Below are positions 16,391 through 24,622 of a stretch of DNA of 33,049 bases, piece by piece. Source of the stretch: Candidatus Zixiibacteriota bacterium (GTDB lineage Bacteria > Zixibacteria > MSB-5A5 > RBG-16-43-9). How positions within the stretch are numbered: the stretch's first letter is position 1; each line of letters starts with the position of its first letter. The position numbers were made by a program, and so were the translations under genes. Below the pieces are notes generated by a model, which did no database searches, was not told the DNA's origin, and worked only from the letters and a program-made list of their open reading frames with translations. The DNA is taken from assembly GCA_022865345.1 (NCBI GenBank), contig JALHSU010000134.1, positions 1-33,049 on the forward strand, written 5' to 3'.

Positions 16391-17338
16391 TTATCCGATC
16401 TTTTCTGCTACCCTTAATTTTGCGCTTCTGGCTCTTGGATTTTCTTCGATCTCTTTCTCATCCGGAATAACCGGTTTCCTGGTCAGGATTTTCAGCACTT
16501 TCTTTCCTCCGCAGGTGCAGACTGGAAAATCCGGTGGACAGGTGCATCCTTTAGCCAGTTCAGAGAATCTACTCTTGACGATTCTATCTTCCACGGAATG
16601 ATAGGAGATAACGCAGACCCTTCCTCCCGGAGCTAAAGCTTCAATCCCGGCATCCAGCCCATTTTTTAATTCAGAAAGCTCATCATTTACCTCAATTCTT
16701 AAAGCCTGAAAAATCCGGGAAAGAGTTTTGATATCGCCCTTCGTTTTTAATATGCTTTTCACTATATCCTTGAGTTCTTTGGTGGTTTCTATCTTTTTTA
16801 TTCTCCTGTTCTGGACAATTGCCTGAGCTATCTTTTTAGAAAACCTTTCCTCCCCATATTCTTTGAAAATCCTGGTAAGTTCTTCAGCTGGATATTCATT
16901 TACGACATCTAACGCTATTGTTCCTTCACTCTGGTCAAATCTCATATCCAGTGGACCATATATAGAGTAGCTAAAACCTCTTTCCGGATTCTCTAATTGA
17001 TAAGAGGATAGACCCAAGTCAAATAGGACCCCGCTTATCTTCTCTAAATTCAGGCTTTTTAATATCTCAGGAAGATGGCTATAACTCTGACTGAAAAAAT
17101 CCACCTTCTTTCCAAACCTCCTGAGTCTTTCTTTTGAAATCCTTAAAGAATCGCTATCTCTATCAATCCCTAAGAGCTTTCCTCCCTCATTCAGCTCTTC
17201 TAAAACCGCTTCTGCATGTCCTCCGGTTCCCAGGGTCGCATCGACATATGTTCCTGACCTGTCAGTAATTAGACATTCAATTACTTTCTCTTTAAGTGCC
17301 GGTTTATGGTAAATCGTTCCAATCCTCGATCTCTTCAA
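16391..17338 (-). CDS. rsmH: 16S rRNA (cytosine(1402)-N4)-methyltransferase RsmH (MraW)
   Basis: SAM-dependent methyltransferase acting on C1402 in the 16S rRNA decoding centre. The 315 residues contain the SAM motif VDATLGTGGHAEAVLE (32-47), GIDRDSDSL (58-66), GVLFDLGLSSYQLENPERGFS, LDMRFDQSEG, RIFQALRIEVNDEL and ISYHSVEDRIVK. A CxC...CxC cluster (CTCPPDFPVCTCGGK) follows, as in many family members. The start is TTG, overlapping the mraZ 3' end by 35 bases, with GAGGAG four bases upstream. It is the second gene after mraZ, the conserved order. Confidence 0.96.
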   Translation of the reverse strand: MKRSRIGTIYHKPALKEKVIECLITDRSGTYVDATLGTGGHAEAVLEELNEGGKLLGIDRDSDSLRISKERLRRFGKKVDFFSQSYSHLPEILKSLNLEKISGVLFDLGLSSYQLENPERGFSYSIYGPLDMRFDQSEGTIALDVVNEYPAEELTRIFKEYGEERFSKKIAQAIVQNRRIKKIETTKELKDIVKSILKTKGDIKTLSRIFQALRIEVNDELSELKNGLDAGIEALAPGGRVCVISYHSVEDRIVKSRFSELAKGCTCPPDFPVCTCGGKKVLKILTRKPVIPDEKEIEENPRARSAKLRVAEKIG

Positions 17339-17765
17339 CTATCTCCTCAATCGGTTTTTCTCCTTCTCCACCTTCCTTATACTTCTTGAACAACTCTGGA
17401 TTCCAGAGCTCGATCCGATCTGGTAACTTGATTATTCGCACTTCTTTTTCTATTTTGGCGTCTGCCAGAAGCTCTTGCGAGATACTCATCCTTCCCTGTT
17501 TATCTAACTGAGATTCAGTGGCATTTGAGAAAATGATTCGTAAGTAGCGTCTTATATCCTTTTTATTTGAACGCAGTTTTTTAAGTTTTCCGATGAAATT
17601 ATCCCATTGATCCATAGAATAGACTGCCAGACAACCTTCCAGCCCGACCGTTATCATATAAGTATCGCAAAGCGTTGAACTATTAGTTTTTCTGAATTTA
17701 GCTGGAAGGCTAACTCTCCCTTTGTGGTCGAGTGAGTAATTATAGGAATTTTTGGTGAGGGGCAT
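17304..17765 (-). CDS. mraZ: Transcriptional regulator MraZ
   Basis: DNA-binding regulator that controls its own dcw operon. The 153 residues hold two SpoVT/AbrB-like half-domains, each with the family core: LDHKGRVSLPAKFR (about 12-25) and LDKQGRMSISQELL (about 91-104). The C-terminal stretch after 130 is acidic (EEIVEEIEDWND). The ATG is preceded by an A-rich leader without a clear Shine-Dalgarno sequence. Three 10-bp direct repeats overlapping the predicted transcription start directly upstream fit MraZ autoregulation. Cytoplasmic ring-shaped oligomers are known for the family. Confidence 0.95.
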   Translation of the reverse strand: MPLTKNSYNYSLDHKGRVSLPAKFRKTNSSTLCDTYMITVGLEGCLAVYSMDQWDNFIGKLKKLRSNKKDIRRYLRIIFSNATESQLDKQGRMSISQELLADAKIEKEVRIIKLPDRIELWNPELFKKYKEGGEGEKPIEEIVEEIEDWNDLP

Positions 17766-17786
17766 TTTTATCTATTTTTAGGTTTT

Positions 17787-17816
17787 GTTTGCCACTGCTT
17801 GCCACTGCTTGCCACT
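17787..17816 (-). promoter_or_regulatory. Putative MraZ operator: three AGTGGCAAGC direct repeats
   Basis: On the minus strand AGTGGCAAGC, AGTGGCAAGC and AGTGGCAAAC follow each other exactly, with a 10-base period (17816-17807, 17806-17797, 17796-17787). MraZ is known to bind several direct repeats with a G-rich core spaced one helical turn apart just upstream of mraZ. The repeats begin one base after the -10 box, so a bound oligomer would cover the transcription start. Confidence 0.75.
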
Positions 17817-17817
17817 A

Positions 17818-17846
17818 ATATTATCTTATGTTTGTTCTATTGTCAA
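17818..17846 (-). promoter_or_regulatory. Main dcw promoter upstream of mraZ
   Basis: On the minus strand a perfect TTGACA (17841-17846) is followed after 17 bases by TAATAT (17818-17823). The overlapping GATAAT (17820-17825) is a better hexamer but only 15 bases away. The predicted start falls inside the first operator repeat and gives a leader of about 45 bases. Direct sequence match; not experimentally supported here. Confidence 0.7.
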
Positions 17847-18226
17847 GGAAAAAATTAAAAATTCTAATTTTTTTTTAGATTCCCCAAGTATTGGAAACTC
17901 ACCACTATTTATAGGAGCCTTCCCCCTACATCTTGATTCAAATTCTAATCCTTGTAATCACGAAAAAAATAACTTCTTCACCTGAAACAGAATATAAGAA
18001 TCTTCAAAACATCCGCTTGAAGTTTTATATGGCAAGCCTTTTGCCATATACTTATTGATAAATCCTAAAGAAGCTCTGATGAAGTCGCGGAGCATGGTCT
18101 GGCAAGGTGCCCGACCTACGAAAAATAACACATTTATCCATTTCGTAGGCGTCCCGCCACGGCGGGACCAGCCTCGTAAGTTAAGGTTCTCATAGACTTC
18201 TTAAAAAACCTGGAGGGGGAGTAGTT
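17847..18226. other. Divergent intergenic region between mraZ and the C25 protease gene
   Basis: An AT-rich stretch to about 18020 with no gene is followed by a palindrome ATATGGCAA...TTGCCATAT (18027-18049) and a second copy of the CCTACGA/TCGTAGG repeat. I see no convincing sigma-70 promoter for the rightward C25 gene, although the palindrome lies where one might sit. Confidence 0.5.
18093..18175. repeat. Palindromic repeat (GGCAAGGTGCCCGACCTACGA type), copy 2
   Basis: GGCAAGGTGCCCGACCTACG (18101-18120) followed by A repeats copy 1 at 2019-2039 over 21 bases, and TCGTAGGC (18143-18150) provides the opposite arm. Copy 2 carries an extra hairpin, GTCCCGCCACGGCGGGAC (18151-18168), before ACCAGCC, where copy 1 has only GGGACCAGCC. 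Confidence 0.6.
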
Positions 18227-20656
18227 TTGGCTAAGAAATTCTTTTTAAGTTGTGTAGTTCTTTCGATATTACACTCATTTTGTTTTTCACAGTCGACCTA
18301 TCAAGTAAATTTCTCAGAAGAAGAGCTTCAATTTCAGAAAAAAGGTAATTATGATTATATTCAGCTAAAAAAAGGTGAATCCGAGGAAGAGATTGAAAAA
18401 CCTGTACTTCCTTTCAGGATTTTTAACCTTTTAATTCCTGAGAATAAAGTCGTCGATACGGTTCTGTGCGAGACTGAGAACGAGAAGCTTCTCGGAAACT
18501 ATTTTATTTGCCCTGGTTTTAGAAAAGAGAAAACCGATGGAATGCCAGTCGAGGATTTACCTGTATTTGACTCTACAGTTTACTTCTCTGATGAGGTGTA
18601 TCCTCAAGAACCATATAAGATTATAAGCTCAGATTATTTAGAGGGGAATCATATTTTGAGCCTGGCTTTATATCCTTTAAAGTATTTTCCGAAATCCCAG
18701 AACCTTTTATTAAACAAGAGCTTAAAGCTAACCATCATTCTAAAGGAAGCTCCATCGAGAAGAGTTTATCCTAAAATAGGTTTAGAGGAAAAAAATAGAC
18801 TGTCAGCAGCTTTTCTTGGTGATTTACTTTACAATCCTGAAGAGCTTCCTCAATATTCCCGCACGCCTGAATACAAAGCCGGAGCCTCGGATCAACCTGT
18901 ATATCTAATAATCACTTCAGAAGAGTTGAGGAATTCCTTTTTCCCTCTGATTGAATGGAAAACTCAAAAAGGGTTAAGGGCAAAGATCGTTACGACTGAT
19001 AGCATAATGAATTCCTGTAGTGGCAGAGACCTCCAGGAAAAAACCAGAAATTTCCTGATCCAATCTTATCCTGATGGTCTTTTGTGGATCCTTTTAGGTG
19101 GAGACGGAGATATAGTCCCGTTCAGATACGCCTACCATGCCAATACCTCTTCCCCCATTCCGATTATTGACCAGCAGATCTGCGACCTTTATTATGCGGA
19201 TTTAGATGGAGACTGGGATAAAGATGGAGATGGGGTTTATGGGGAGCCGACTGATGATTCTCCTGACTTGTATCCTGAGCTTTTTGTCGGGAGAGCACCT
19301 GTAAAAACTCCAGAAGAAGCGGACGTTTTCGTCCAGAAGATAATAAATTACGAGAAAAACCCGGGGTCTGGTGATTATTCCTTTCTCAAAAAAGCGTTGT
19401 GGCTAAGCTCTGACCAGATGAGAGACTGGGAAACAGTCGGACAGCATACTTTGGTCTCCCAGCAGGTCGACCAGAGTTTTTTCCAGGACCTGCAGAGTTT
19501 AGTAGAATCTCCTTCAGGAAGTGCTGAAAACCCCACTGATCCCTCAGGCTCAAAATGTATTGAGGTTCTAAATCAGGGATGGGGAATAATCGGGGTATTT
19601 GCTCACGGGAAATCAAACGGTTTTGTCGCCAGTTCCAATCTTATAAACCAATGGCCCAAAAGCTGTGTTTATTCGGATTCCAATATCGATGATGGCAATG
19701 GTCATTTGAATAACCTGAATAACAGCAATAAGTTAGGAATCATTTACTCGATTTCCTGTGACCAAACCGCGCTGGATGTTGAAACTGAGCCGACTTTAGG
19801 AACTCCGCCCTGTATAGGAAAAAGTTTCCTGATCTCCAAAGATAAAGGAGCAGTCGCCTTTTTAGGGTATTCCCGCTGGGGCTGGGTTTCTACCTCTTAC
19901 AAGTTAGCTTCAGAATTTATGAAAAATCTTTTCAAACCTGAATATGAATATCACATCGGAATAGCTGAAGCCTTTTCAAAAACAGCCTACTCAATTTACA
20001 GGGACTTGAATTACGGACATAACCTCTTAGGTGACCCGGAGATGCAAATCTGGACCGAAGTACCTTGTTCTCTTGAAGTTAATTACCCTTATGATCTCTC
20101 ATCCGATTCTATCTTTATCGTGCAGGTTAAAGTAAAAGGATTACCATTGCCTGATGCAAAAGTAGTTGTAAGCCAAAAGGATACACTCTTTTTCACAGGT
20201 ATAACGGGTCAGGAAAGCAATACTTCCATCCCTCTTTTAAATTTAAGACCGGGTGAGGTTAACCTGACTGTTACTAAACACAACTTTTTACCTTTTGAAG
20301 CTAAAATGAACCTTAGTGCCAAATCAGATGTAAAAGATTCTGATAAAGGATTAGATCTAAACCTCTCCCTGGGACTTAACTATCCTAATCCCTTTAACCC
20401 CTCGACCACCATCCCCTTCAAAGTTGGGAGTTTGAAGTCTGGCGTTGGGAGTCCCCTCCTCACATCCCTGAAAATCTACAATATCCTCGGACAATTGGTG
20501 AGGACTCTGGTGAACGATGAAAAACTTCCTGGAAATTACCAGGTCATCTGGGATGGAAAAGACCAAAGGGGAAACTTGGTGTCATCCGGGATTTACTTCT
20601 ATCAGTTAAGGGCTGGTGATTATCAGGAAACTAAAAAGATGAGTCTGGTGAGGTAA
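18227..20656 (+). CDS. Exported C25 (gingipain-type) cysteine protease with FlgD-like Ig C-terminal domain
   Basis: Predicted secreted or surface protease. The 809 residues begin with a signal peptide (about 1-21, ending CFSQ). A propeptide-like beta region runs to about 220, then the C25 domain (about 224-610) with YLIITSEELRNSFFPLIEWK, an Asp/Gly-rich segment DLDGDWDKDGDGVYGE (325-340, possibly Ca-binding), the catalytic His460 in GVFAHGKSNGF, Cys511 in YSISCDQTALD, and HNLLGDPEMQIW. An Ig-like spacer (about 615-695) leads to a FlgD-type C-terminal domain (about 715-809) with NYPNPFNPSTTI and GIYFYQLRAGDY. That domain is widespread on exported proteins of FCB-type phyla; a sorting or anchoring role is inference. 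The start is TTG behind GGAGGGGGAG. A repeat-like insert lies at 734-746. Confidence 0.88.
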   Translation: MAKKFFLSCVVLSILHSFCFSQSTYQVNFSEEELQFQKKGNYDYIQLKKGESEEEIEKPVLPFRIFNLLIPENKVVDTVLCETENEKLLGNYFICPGFRKEKTDGMPVEDLPVFDSTVYFSDEVYPQEPYKIISSDYLEGNHILSLALYPLKYFPKSQNLLLNKSLKLTIILKEAPSRRVYPKIGLEEKNRLSAAFLGDLLYNPEELPQYSRTPEYKAGASDQPVYLIITSEELRNSFFPLIEWKTQKGLRAKIVTTDSIMNSCSGRDLQEKTRNFLIQSYPDGLLWILLGGDGDIVPFRYAYHANTSSPIPIIDQQICDLYYADLDGDWDKDGDGVYGEPTDDSPDLYPELFVGRAPVKTPEEADVFVQKIINYEKNPGSGDYSFLKKALWLSSDQMRDWETVGQHTLVSQQVDQSFFQDLQSLVESPSGSAENPTDPSGSKCIEVLNQGWGIIGVFAHGKSNGFVASSNLINQWPKSCVYSDSNIDDGNGHLNNLNNSNKLGIIYSISCDQTALDVETEPTLGTPPCIGKSFLISKDKGAVAFLGYSRWGWVSTSYKLASEFMKNLFKPEYEYHIGIAEAFSKTAYSIYRDLNYGHNLLGDPEMQIWTEVPCSLEVNYPYDLSSDSIFIVQVKVKGLPLPDAKVVVSQKDTLFFTGITGQESNTSIPLLNLRPGEVNLTVTKHNFLPFEAKMNLSAKSDVKDSDKGLDLNLSLGLNYPNPFNPSTTIPFKVGSLKSGVGSPLLTSLKIYNILGQLVRTLVNDEKLPGNYQVIWDGKDQRGNLVSSGIYFYQLRAGDYQETKKMSLVR

Positions 20657-20679
20657 CCCACCTTGCCCTCAAGGTGGGT
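20656..20679. terminator. Palindrome ACCCACCTTG-CCCT-CAAGGTGGGT at the end of the C25 gene
   Basis: Perfect ten-base arms with a four-base loop begin at the last base of the stop codon. There is no strong T-run, so this may be an mRNA 3'-end stabiliser or another copy of the interspersed palindromes. The arm CCTTGCCCTCAAGG recurs at 21493-21507. Confidence 0.4.
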
Positions 20680-20690
20680 CAAAATTGATC

Positions 20691-20775
20691 AACCCAGGTT
20701 GAGGACAACCCTACGGGCAGGCTCTGGGTCTACCATTTTCTCACTCCGTACAGGGCGAGGGAACCTCGCCCCTAC
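20691..20775. repeat. Composite two-hairpin repeat, copy 2
   Basis: AACCCAGGTTGAGGACAACC...CTGGGTCTACC is followed by GGCGAGG-GAA-CCTCGCC. The order and core sequences match 347-423, including ACGGGCA(A/G)GCT between the left arms. Confidence 0.6.
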
Positions 20776-20787
20776 CGCGCGTCTGAT

Positions 20788-21447
20788 TTATCTCAATATA
20801 TAAAACAACAGAATCCCAGCTAAAAACCCTCCTATATGAGCAAAAAAAGCAACCCCTCCTGCGCTCTGAGCACCTAAAGACGGAAGAGCATATATCAACT
20901 GCAGTATAAACCAGAATCCGAGAACAAAAAATGCTGGTATCTTTATTATCCTGGCAAAGAATCCGAAAAAGACCAGAGTCAACACCCTGGCATAGGGAAA
21001 TGCCACCATATAAGCCCCCAACACCCCGGCAATAGCTCCTGAGGCTCCGATCATTGGCACTGTAGAATTGGGTGAAGTCAGTATATGCGAGAAGCTGGCT
21101 GCCAGACCTGAGATCAGATATAAGAGGATGAACTTAAATCTGCCTAATCTGTCCTCCATGTTGTCTCCGAATATCCATAAGTAAAGCATATTCCCCAAAA
21201 GATGCAGAAAACCCCCGTGAAGAAACATGGAGGTAAAAAGGGTCAGAGGAACAGGGAAAGTGGCATAATGGGTCACTTTACCAAGGTGTGTAATCTTGTA
21301 AGGTATCGCACCATATTTAAGCACAAGTCCTTCTACTCCAGGACCTAAGGAAAATTGATATAGGAAAACCAGGACATTTATCCCGATGAGCAGAGGAGTT
21401 ACTATTGGTTTCTTATAAGAAGGTATGTCGTCTTTTAGCGGAAGCAT
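20788..21447 (-). CDS. Rhomboid-family intramembrane serine protease
   Basis: Integral membrane protease that cleaves transmembrane substrates. The 219 residues have six or so membrane segments. Landmarks are the L1-loop and TM2 motif MFLHGGFLHLLGNMLYLWIFG (74-94, with His82 and Asn86), the catalytic Ser136 in GASGAIAGVLGAYM, and the catalytic His204 in FFAHIGGFLAGI. The C-terminus ends straight after the last helix, and there is no zinc finger or cytoplasmic domain. The ATG has only a weak GGA upstream. The substrate is unknown; no anchored partner can be named from this window. Confidence 0.92.
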   Translation of the reverse strand: MLPLKDDIPSYKKPIVTPLLIGINVLVFLYQFSLGPGVEGLVLKYGAIPYKITHLGKVTHYATFPVPLTLFTSMFLHGGFLHLLGNMLYLWIFGDNMEDRLGRFKFILLYLISGLAASFSHILTSPNSTVPMIGASGAIAGVLGAYMVAFPYARVLTLVFFGFFARIIKIPAFFVLGFWFILQLIYALPSLGAQSAGGVAFFAHIGGFLAGILLFYILR

Positions 21448-21632
21448 TTGTTTTTTTCCATTGAACTTTTGAACTTTTTTTCAGTATTCCAGCCTTGCCC
21501 TCAAGGTGGGAGCATTTCTTAGGGTAAAGCTAAAGCTTTACACTCCAATTTTAATCTCTCAGTTGGTCTCCTCACCAACGAATTCTTTCCCTTTGACCCT
21601 TTATCCCTTGAACTCTTTAACCTTTGAACTGT
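21448..21632. repeat. Gap with fragments of several repeat families
   Basis: This 185-base gap holds a TTGAACTTTTGAACTTTTTT tract at its left end and CCTTGCCCTCAAGG. It also has the palindrome GTAAAGC-TAAA-GCTTTAC (21524-21541), half a double-hairpin repeat (GTTGGTCTCCTCACCAAC, 21562-21579), and another CTTTGACC/CTTGAACTC/CCTTTGAAC tract before the M23 gene stop. No gene is present. Confidence 0.6.
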
Positions 21633-23354
21633 CTAAATTATTTTAAACCTGCTTTTGATTATTTTGGTATTTCGCATCCTGTCCTGAGCCTTGATAACCA
21701 GTTTGTGCCATCCAAGAGACAAAACCTTTACAGGTTTGCAGATTAAAATGAGTTTTTCGGGGTCATACTCCGGTATCTGCCAATCCCCGTCCAGGTAAAC
21801 CTCTATATCCTGATCATTTCCTATTCCCGATAGGTCATCTGAAACCCTTGCGGATATGATTATCTTTTTTACGCTTATCTTTTGACCCGGTTTTGGATAA
21901 AGCTCTCTTATCTCCGGAGTTTTCCTATCCTCTAAGAGCACGTAGGTTGACAGATCTCGCACCTCTCCGGAAATCGAATTGTTTGCGGTATCTATTTCAT
22001 GCCCTGTGAATTTATATGCGCTGTCAAAGAACTCATATAGTCCGGTTTTTGCCAGTCGACACTTGCCTTTCGTGCATCGGATAGTGATTTTTGCATTTCT
22101 GGCTAACGGGACATCTGACGGCAGAAAAGAATAAAAAGAGCTTCTCAGCCTAGCATTTCTGGGTAAGCCTAATTTCTTAACCTGCAGGGCAATCTTTCTA
22201 AAAACCGAGCCTGAGTCTATCTCAACACTCGCCAGTCCATCCTCGCTCTGTGTGATTATTTTGTCCTGGTTTATGGTCATAAAAAGTCTGGGATTTTCAG
22301 TCTTCAAAACCTCATATACGCGCGGACGAATTGCCTTCAGAACCAGCTTTGACCTGGAGATATTTCCAGGGGCATCAAAAGCTAAAATTACGAGCTGATG
22401 AAGTCCGCTGTCCGGAAATTCGAGAAATCCTCTGTTTATGGAATGATACATAGGCAAATCATTGCCATAATCCAGATAGAGCTTATAAAACTCTCCTTCT
22501 TTCTTCTTCAGTAGCCCAAAATCACGGTCCAGCTCAACTTTCCAGCTACTTTCGAAATCTACGGTATCATAATGAGTGGAGAACACCAGCAGACTATCCA
22601 GGAAAAGCTCCAGTTTGTAGACTCCAAACCTGCTCCCTTTTTCTGCCATCTGATCATAAGCTGAGATTTCGATACCAATATTTCTTTCCACAATCGGGAT
22701 TTCTGTTGAGGAATAAACTTGTTGCTTGGAATCAAAACGCAGAGGATAAATCATGATATTTGTTGAGTCATCCACATACGAATTCAGGTTTAAAGGTCTT
22801 ATCCCTATGCTGGTGAAGACCGGAGGGATTGTATCCGGGATTGAAAACCCGGATGTGAGTGGATTTAACGGCCTATTCTTCTCATCCCTGATTTCAAAAT
22901 GAAAATGAGGCTCTCCAGTTCCAGTCTCACCCGAATATCCGATCAGCTCACGCTGTTCTATCCAGATTGTATCCTGGAGGAAAATATCCACCCTATATCT
23001 TTTATTTTTCAACTGTTCATCAGTCACGATTTTCTTTAGCTTCTCCGAAAAATCTGAAAGGTGAGCATACAGGGTAAGTTTTCCATCCGGGTGTTTTAGA
23101 TAAACGGCTTTGCCATAACCCCACCAGGAGGCAAAAAGACGGTATACCCAGCCGGATTTTGCAGCGTAGACCTCAAGCCCGGTCTTCTCCCCGGTCTTAA
23201 AATCGATACCTGAATGAAAATGAAAGTTTCTATGGTCGGCAAAGATCGAAGAAAGCTCCCTGCTTTCTTTAAGTGGGAAAATATATCCTTCTTGAGAAAA
23301 AGAGAGGGTGAACAAGCATAAAGTCAAGAACAGGCAGAAAATCATCTTCTTCAT
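21633..23354 (-). CDS. Exported M23 (LytM-type) zinc metallopeptidase with long C-terminal extension
   Basis: Predicted periplasmic or envelope peptidoglycan endopeptidase or a regulator of one. The 573 residues start with a signal peptide (about 1-20, LSFSQ). The M23 domain follows directly (about 22-167) with all zinc and catalytic landmarks: HSGID (His47, Asp51), YAHLSDF (His98) and PHFHFEIRD (His150, His152). The remaining 400 residues are beta-rich and include Ig-like segments such as TPEIRELYPKPGQKISVKKIIISARVSDDLSGI. The domain order, peptidase first and long tail after, is uncommon among M23 proteins but seen in FCB-type genomes. Intact ligands argue for an active enzyme. Confidence 0.88.
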   Translation of the reverse strand: MKKMIFCLFLTLCLFTLSFSQEGYIFPLKESRELSSIFADHRNFHFHSGIDFKTGEKTGLEVYAAKSGWVYRLFASWWGYGKAVYLKHPDGKLTLYAHLSDFSEKLKKIVTDEQLKNKRYRVDIFLQDTIWIEQRELIGYSGETGTGEPHFHFEIRDEKNRPLNPLTSGFSIPDTIPPVFTSIGIRPLNLNSYVDDSTNIMIYPLRFDSKQQVYSSTEIPIVERNIGIEISAYDQMAEKGSRFGVYKLELFLDSLLVFSTHYDTVDFESSWKVELDRDFGLLKKKEGEFYKLYLDYGNDLPMYHSINRGFLEFPDSGLHQLVILAFDAPGNISRSKLVLKAIRPRVYEVLKTENPRLFMTINQDKIITQSEDGLASVEIDSGSVFRKIALQVKKLGLPRNARLRSSFYSFLPSDVPLARNAKITIRCTKGKCRLAKTGLYEFFDSAYKFTGHEIDTANNSISGEVRDLSTYVLLEDRKTPEIRELYPKPGQKISVKKIIISARVSDDLSGIGNDQDIEVYLDGDWQIPEYDPEKLILICKPVKVLSLGWHKLVIKAQDRMRNTKIIKSRFKII

Positions 23355-23408
23355 ATTTCATCAATAAACAGATTTATTCTGCAATGTCAATTTTTTTTGA
23401 AAAAACAC

Positions 23409-23438
23409 TTGACAAACCAACTTGGTATTCTTTAGTTA
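23409..23438 (+). promoter_or_regulatory. Candidate promoter for the beta-propeller / S8 gene pair
   Basis: A perfect TTGACA (23409-23414) lies about 85 bases before the ATG at 23499. The -10 region is poor (TAGTTA after 18 bases), so only the -35 box is convincing. Confidence 0.3.
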
Positions 23439-23498
23439 TGGTTGAATTCTTATCAATCATATCATTAGGAAAAGAATCTATCAACTGAAGGAGTTGAT

Positions 23499-24581
23499 AT
23501 GAAGCGTGAAATCTTTTGGGGAGTTACTCTCCTGATAATTTTATCTATTTTTATTTTCTATTCTAATTGCACCAAGAATTCTGTCCGTTACGAGTTTATA
23601 AAAGACTATTACTTATACACAAGTGGGGGCTTTAGTTCAGACATTACAAAGTTGATCTATGTCATCTCGACCCAGACAGATTCACTTGTGGATTCAATCT
23701 CCCTTGGTCCCTATAACTGGCCTGGTTATTTAGCCTTATCTCCGGACAAAAGAACGTTATATGTACTTGTTAATGTCTTTGACACCACGTCTTCTTCTTG
23801 GTCTTCTATTTATTATGAGATAGATACCCGAACCAAAGTTACAAAATACATTGGGCCTAATAGTAGCACTGTGATTTCACCGGATGGAAGATATCTATTT
23901 CAGTACGAAGGGGAATTCAGGATTTTGGATGCCTCTACGCATCAGCTGGTTTATGCGGAGAGCACCATCTTTCTACCGGGTTGTTTTGACCGAACTGCTC
24001 CCTTAGCTTACGGTAAAGTTGGGGGGGAAATGAAAGTATTCAATTATCAGACTAAATGCTTTGTTCGTTCTTTTAACATTCGTCTGCGGGATGGAAGAAT
24101 ACCAGGGTTACTTGATTATCAGTTGTCTCCGGATGGCAAGATTCTGTATTACCTTGGTCGCACCACCTGGGAATTTTATTTCTGTGTTTTTGATATTGCC
24201 CAGGATAGCTTGTTAGTTCAACTTGAGATAAATTCAGGTGGCCAATTAGGAATTAAGCCTGACGGGAGCGCAGTCTATCTGACGGACCCTGGTGGAGGAG
24301 GCTCCTGTATGTCGATTGAACCCCCACCAACGGAGAAACTGGGCGTTTTCGATACTAAGACTAATACTCCCTTGCCCAGTATTGACCTTACTTCACTCAG
24401 GGATTCGCTGGACCCGGTACCTGTTAAACCTTTTTTCATAAGGATAACCCCTGATGGAAAAAAAGCCTACCTGACTGTATGCTCAAGTCGGGTGCTGGTG
24501 ATTGACCTGGAGAGAAATGAGCCTCTTAAGGTGATAGCTGTTCCAAAGCCTCACCAGGGCCTGGATATCATGGCCCTGTGA
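23499..24581 (+). CDS. Exported YVTN-type beta-propeller protein, function unknown
   Basis: A 360-residue protein with an N-terminal hydrophobic segment (about 6-21) and Cys24 (YSNC). This resembles a lipoprotein signal without a canonical lipobox, so a lipid anchor is uncertain. Propeller-type repeats are visible as (S/K/T)PD(G/K) blade turns near residues 81, 127, 210, 253 and 317, each followed by a (L/A)Y(V/L)-like strand, as in LALSPDKRTLYVL and RITPDGKKAYLTV. The ATG has GAAGGAG five bases upstream. It ends 41 bases before the S8 protease gene, and the two are probably co-transcribed. A binding or scaffold role is possible; no enzyme motif is visible. Confidence 0.75.
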   Translation: MKREIFWGVTLLIILSIFIFYSNCTKNSVRYEFIKDYYLYTSGGFSSDITKLIYVISTQTDSLVDSISLGPYNWPGYLALSPDKRTLYVLVNVFDTTSSSWSSIYYEIDTRTKVTKYIGPNSSTVISPDGRYLFQYEGEFRILDASTHQLVYAESTIFLPGCFDRTAPLAYGKVGGEMKVFNYQTKCFVRSFNIRLRDGRIPGLLDYQLSPDGKILYYLGRTTWEFYFCVFDIAQDSLLVQLEINSGGQLGIKPDGSAVYLTDPGGGGSCMSIEPPPTEKLGVFDTKTNTPLPSIDLTSLRDSLDPVPVKPFFIRITPDGKKAYLTVCSSRVLVIDLERNEPLKVIAVPKPHQGLDIMAL

Positions 24582-24622
24582 GTGCGTGTGTAGTCTTGAA
24601 CCTTTTTGAAAGGAGGTGAAAA

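Noticed and set aside
17785-17985. 66-codon rightward open frame upstream of the C25 gene
   Set aside because: It starts inside the MraZ operator repeats and mraZ promoter and has no ribosome binding site.
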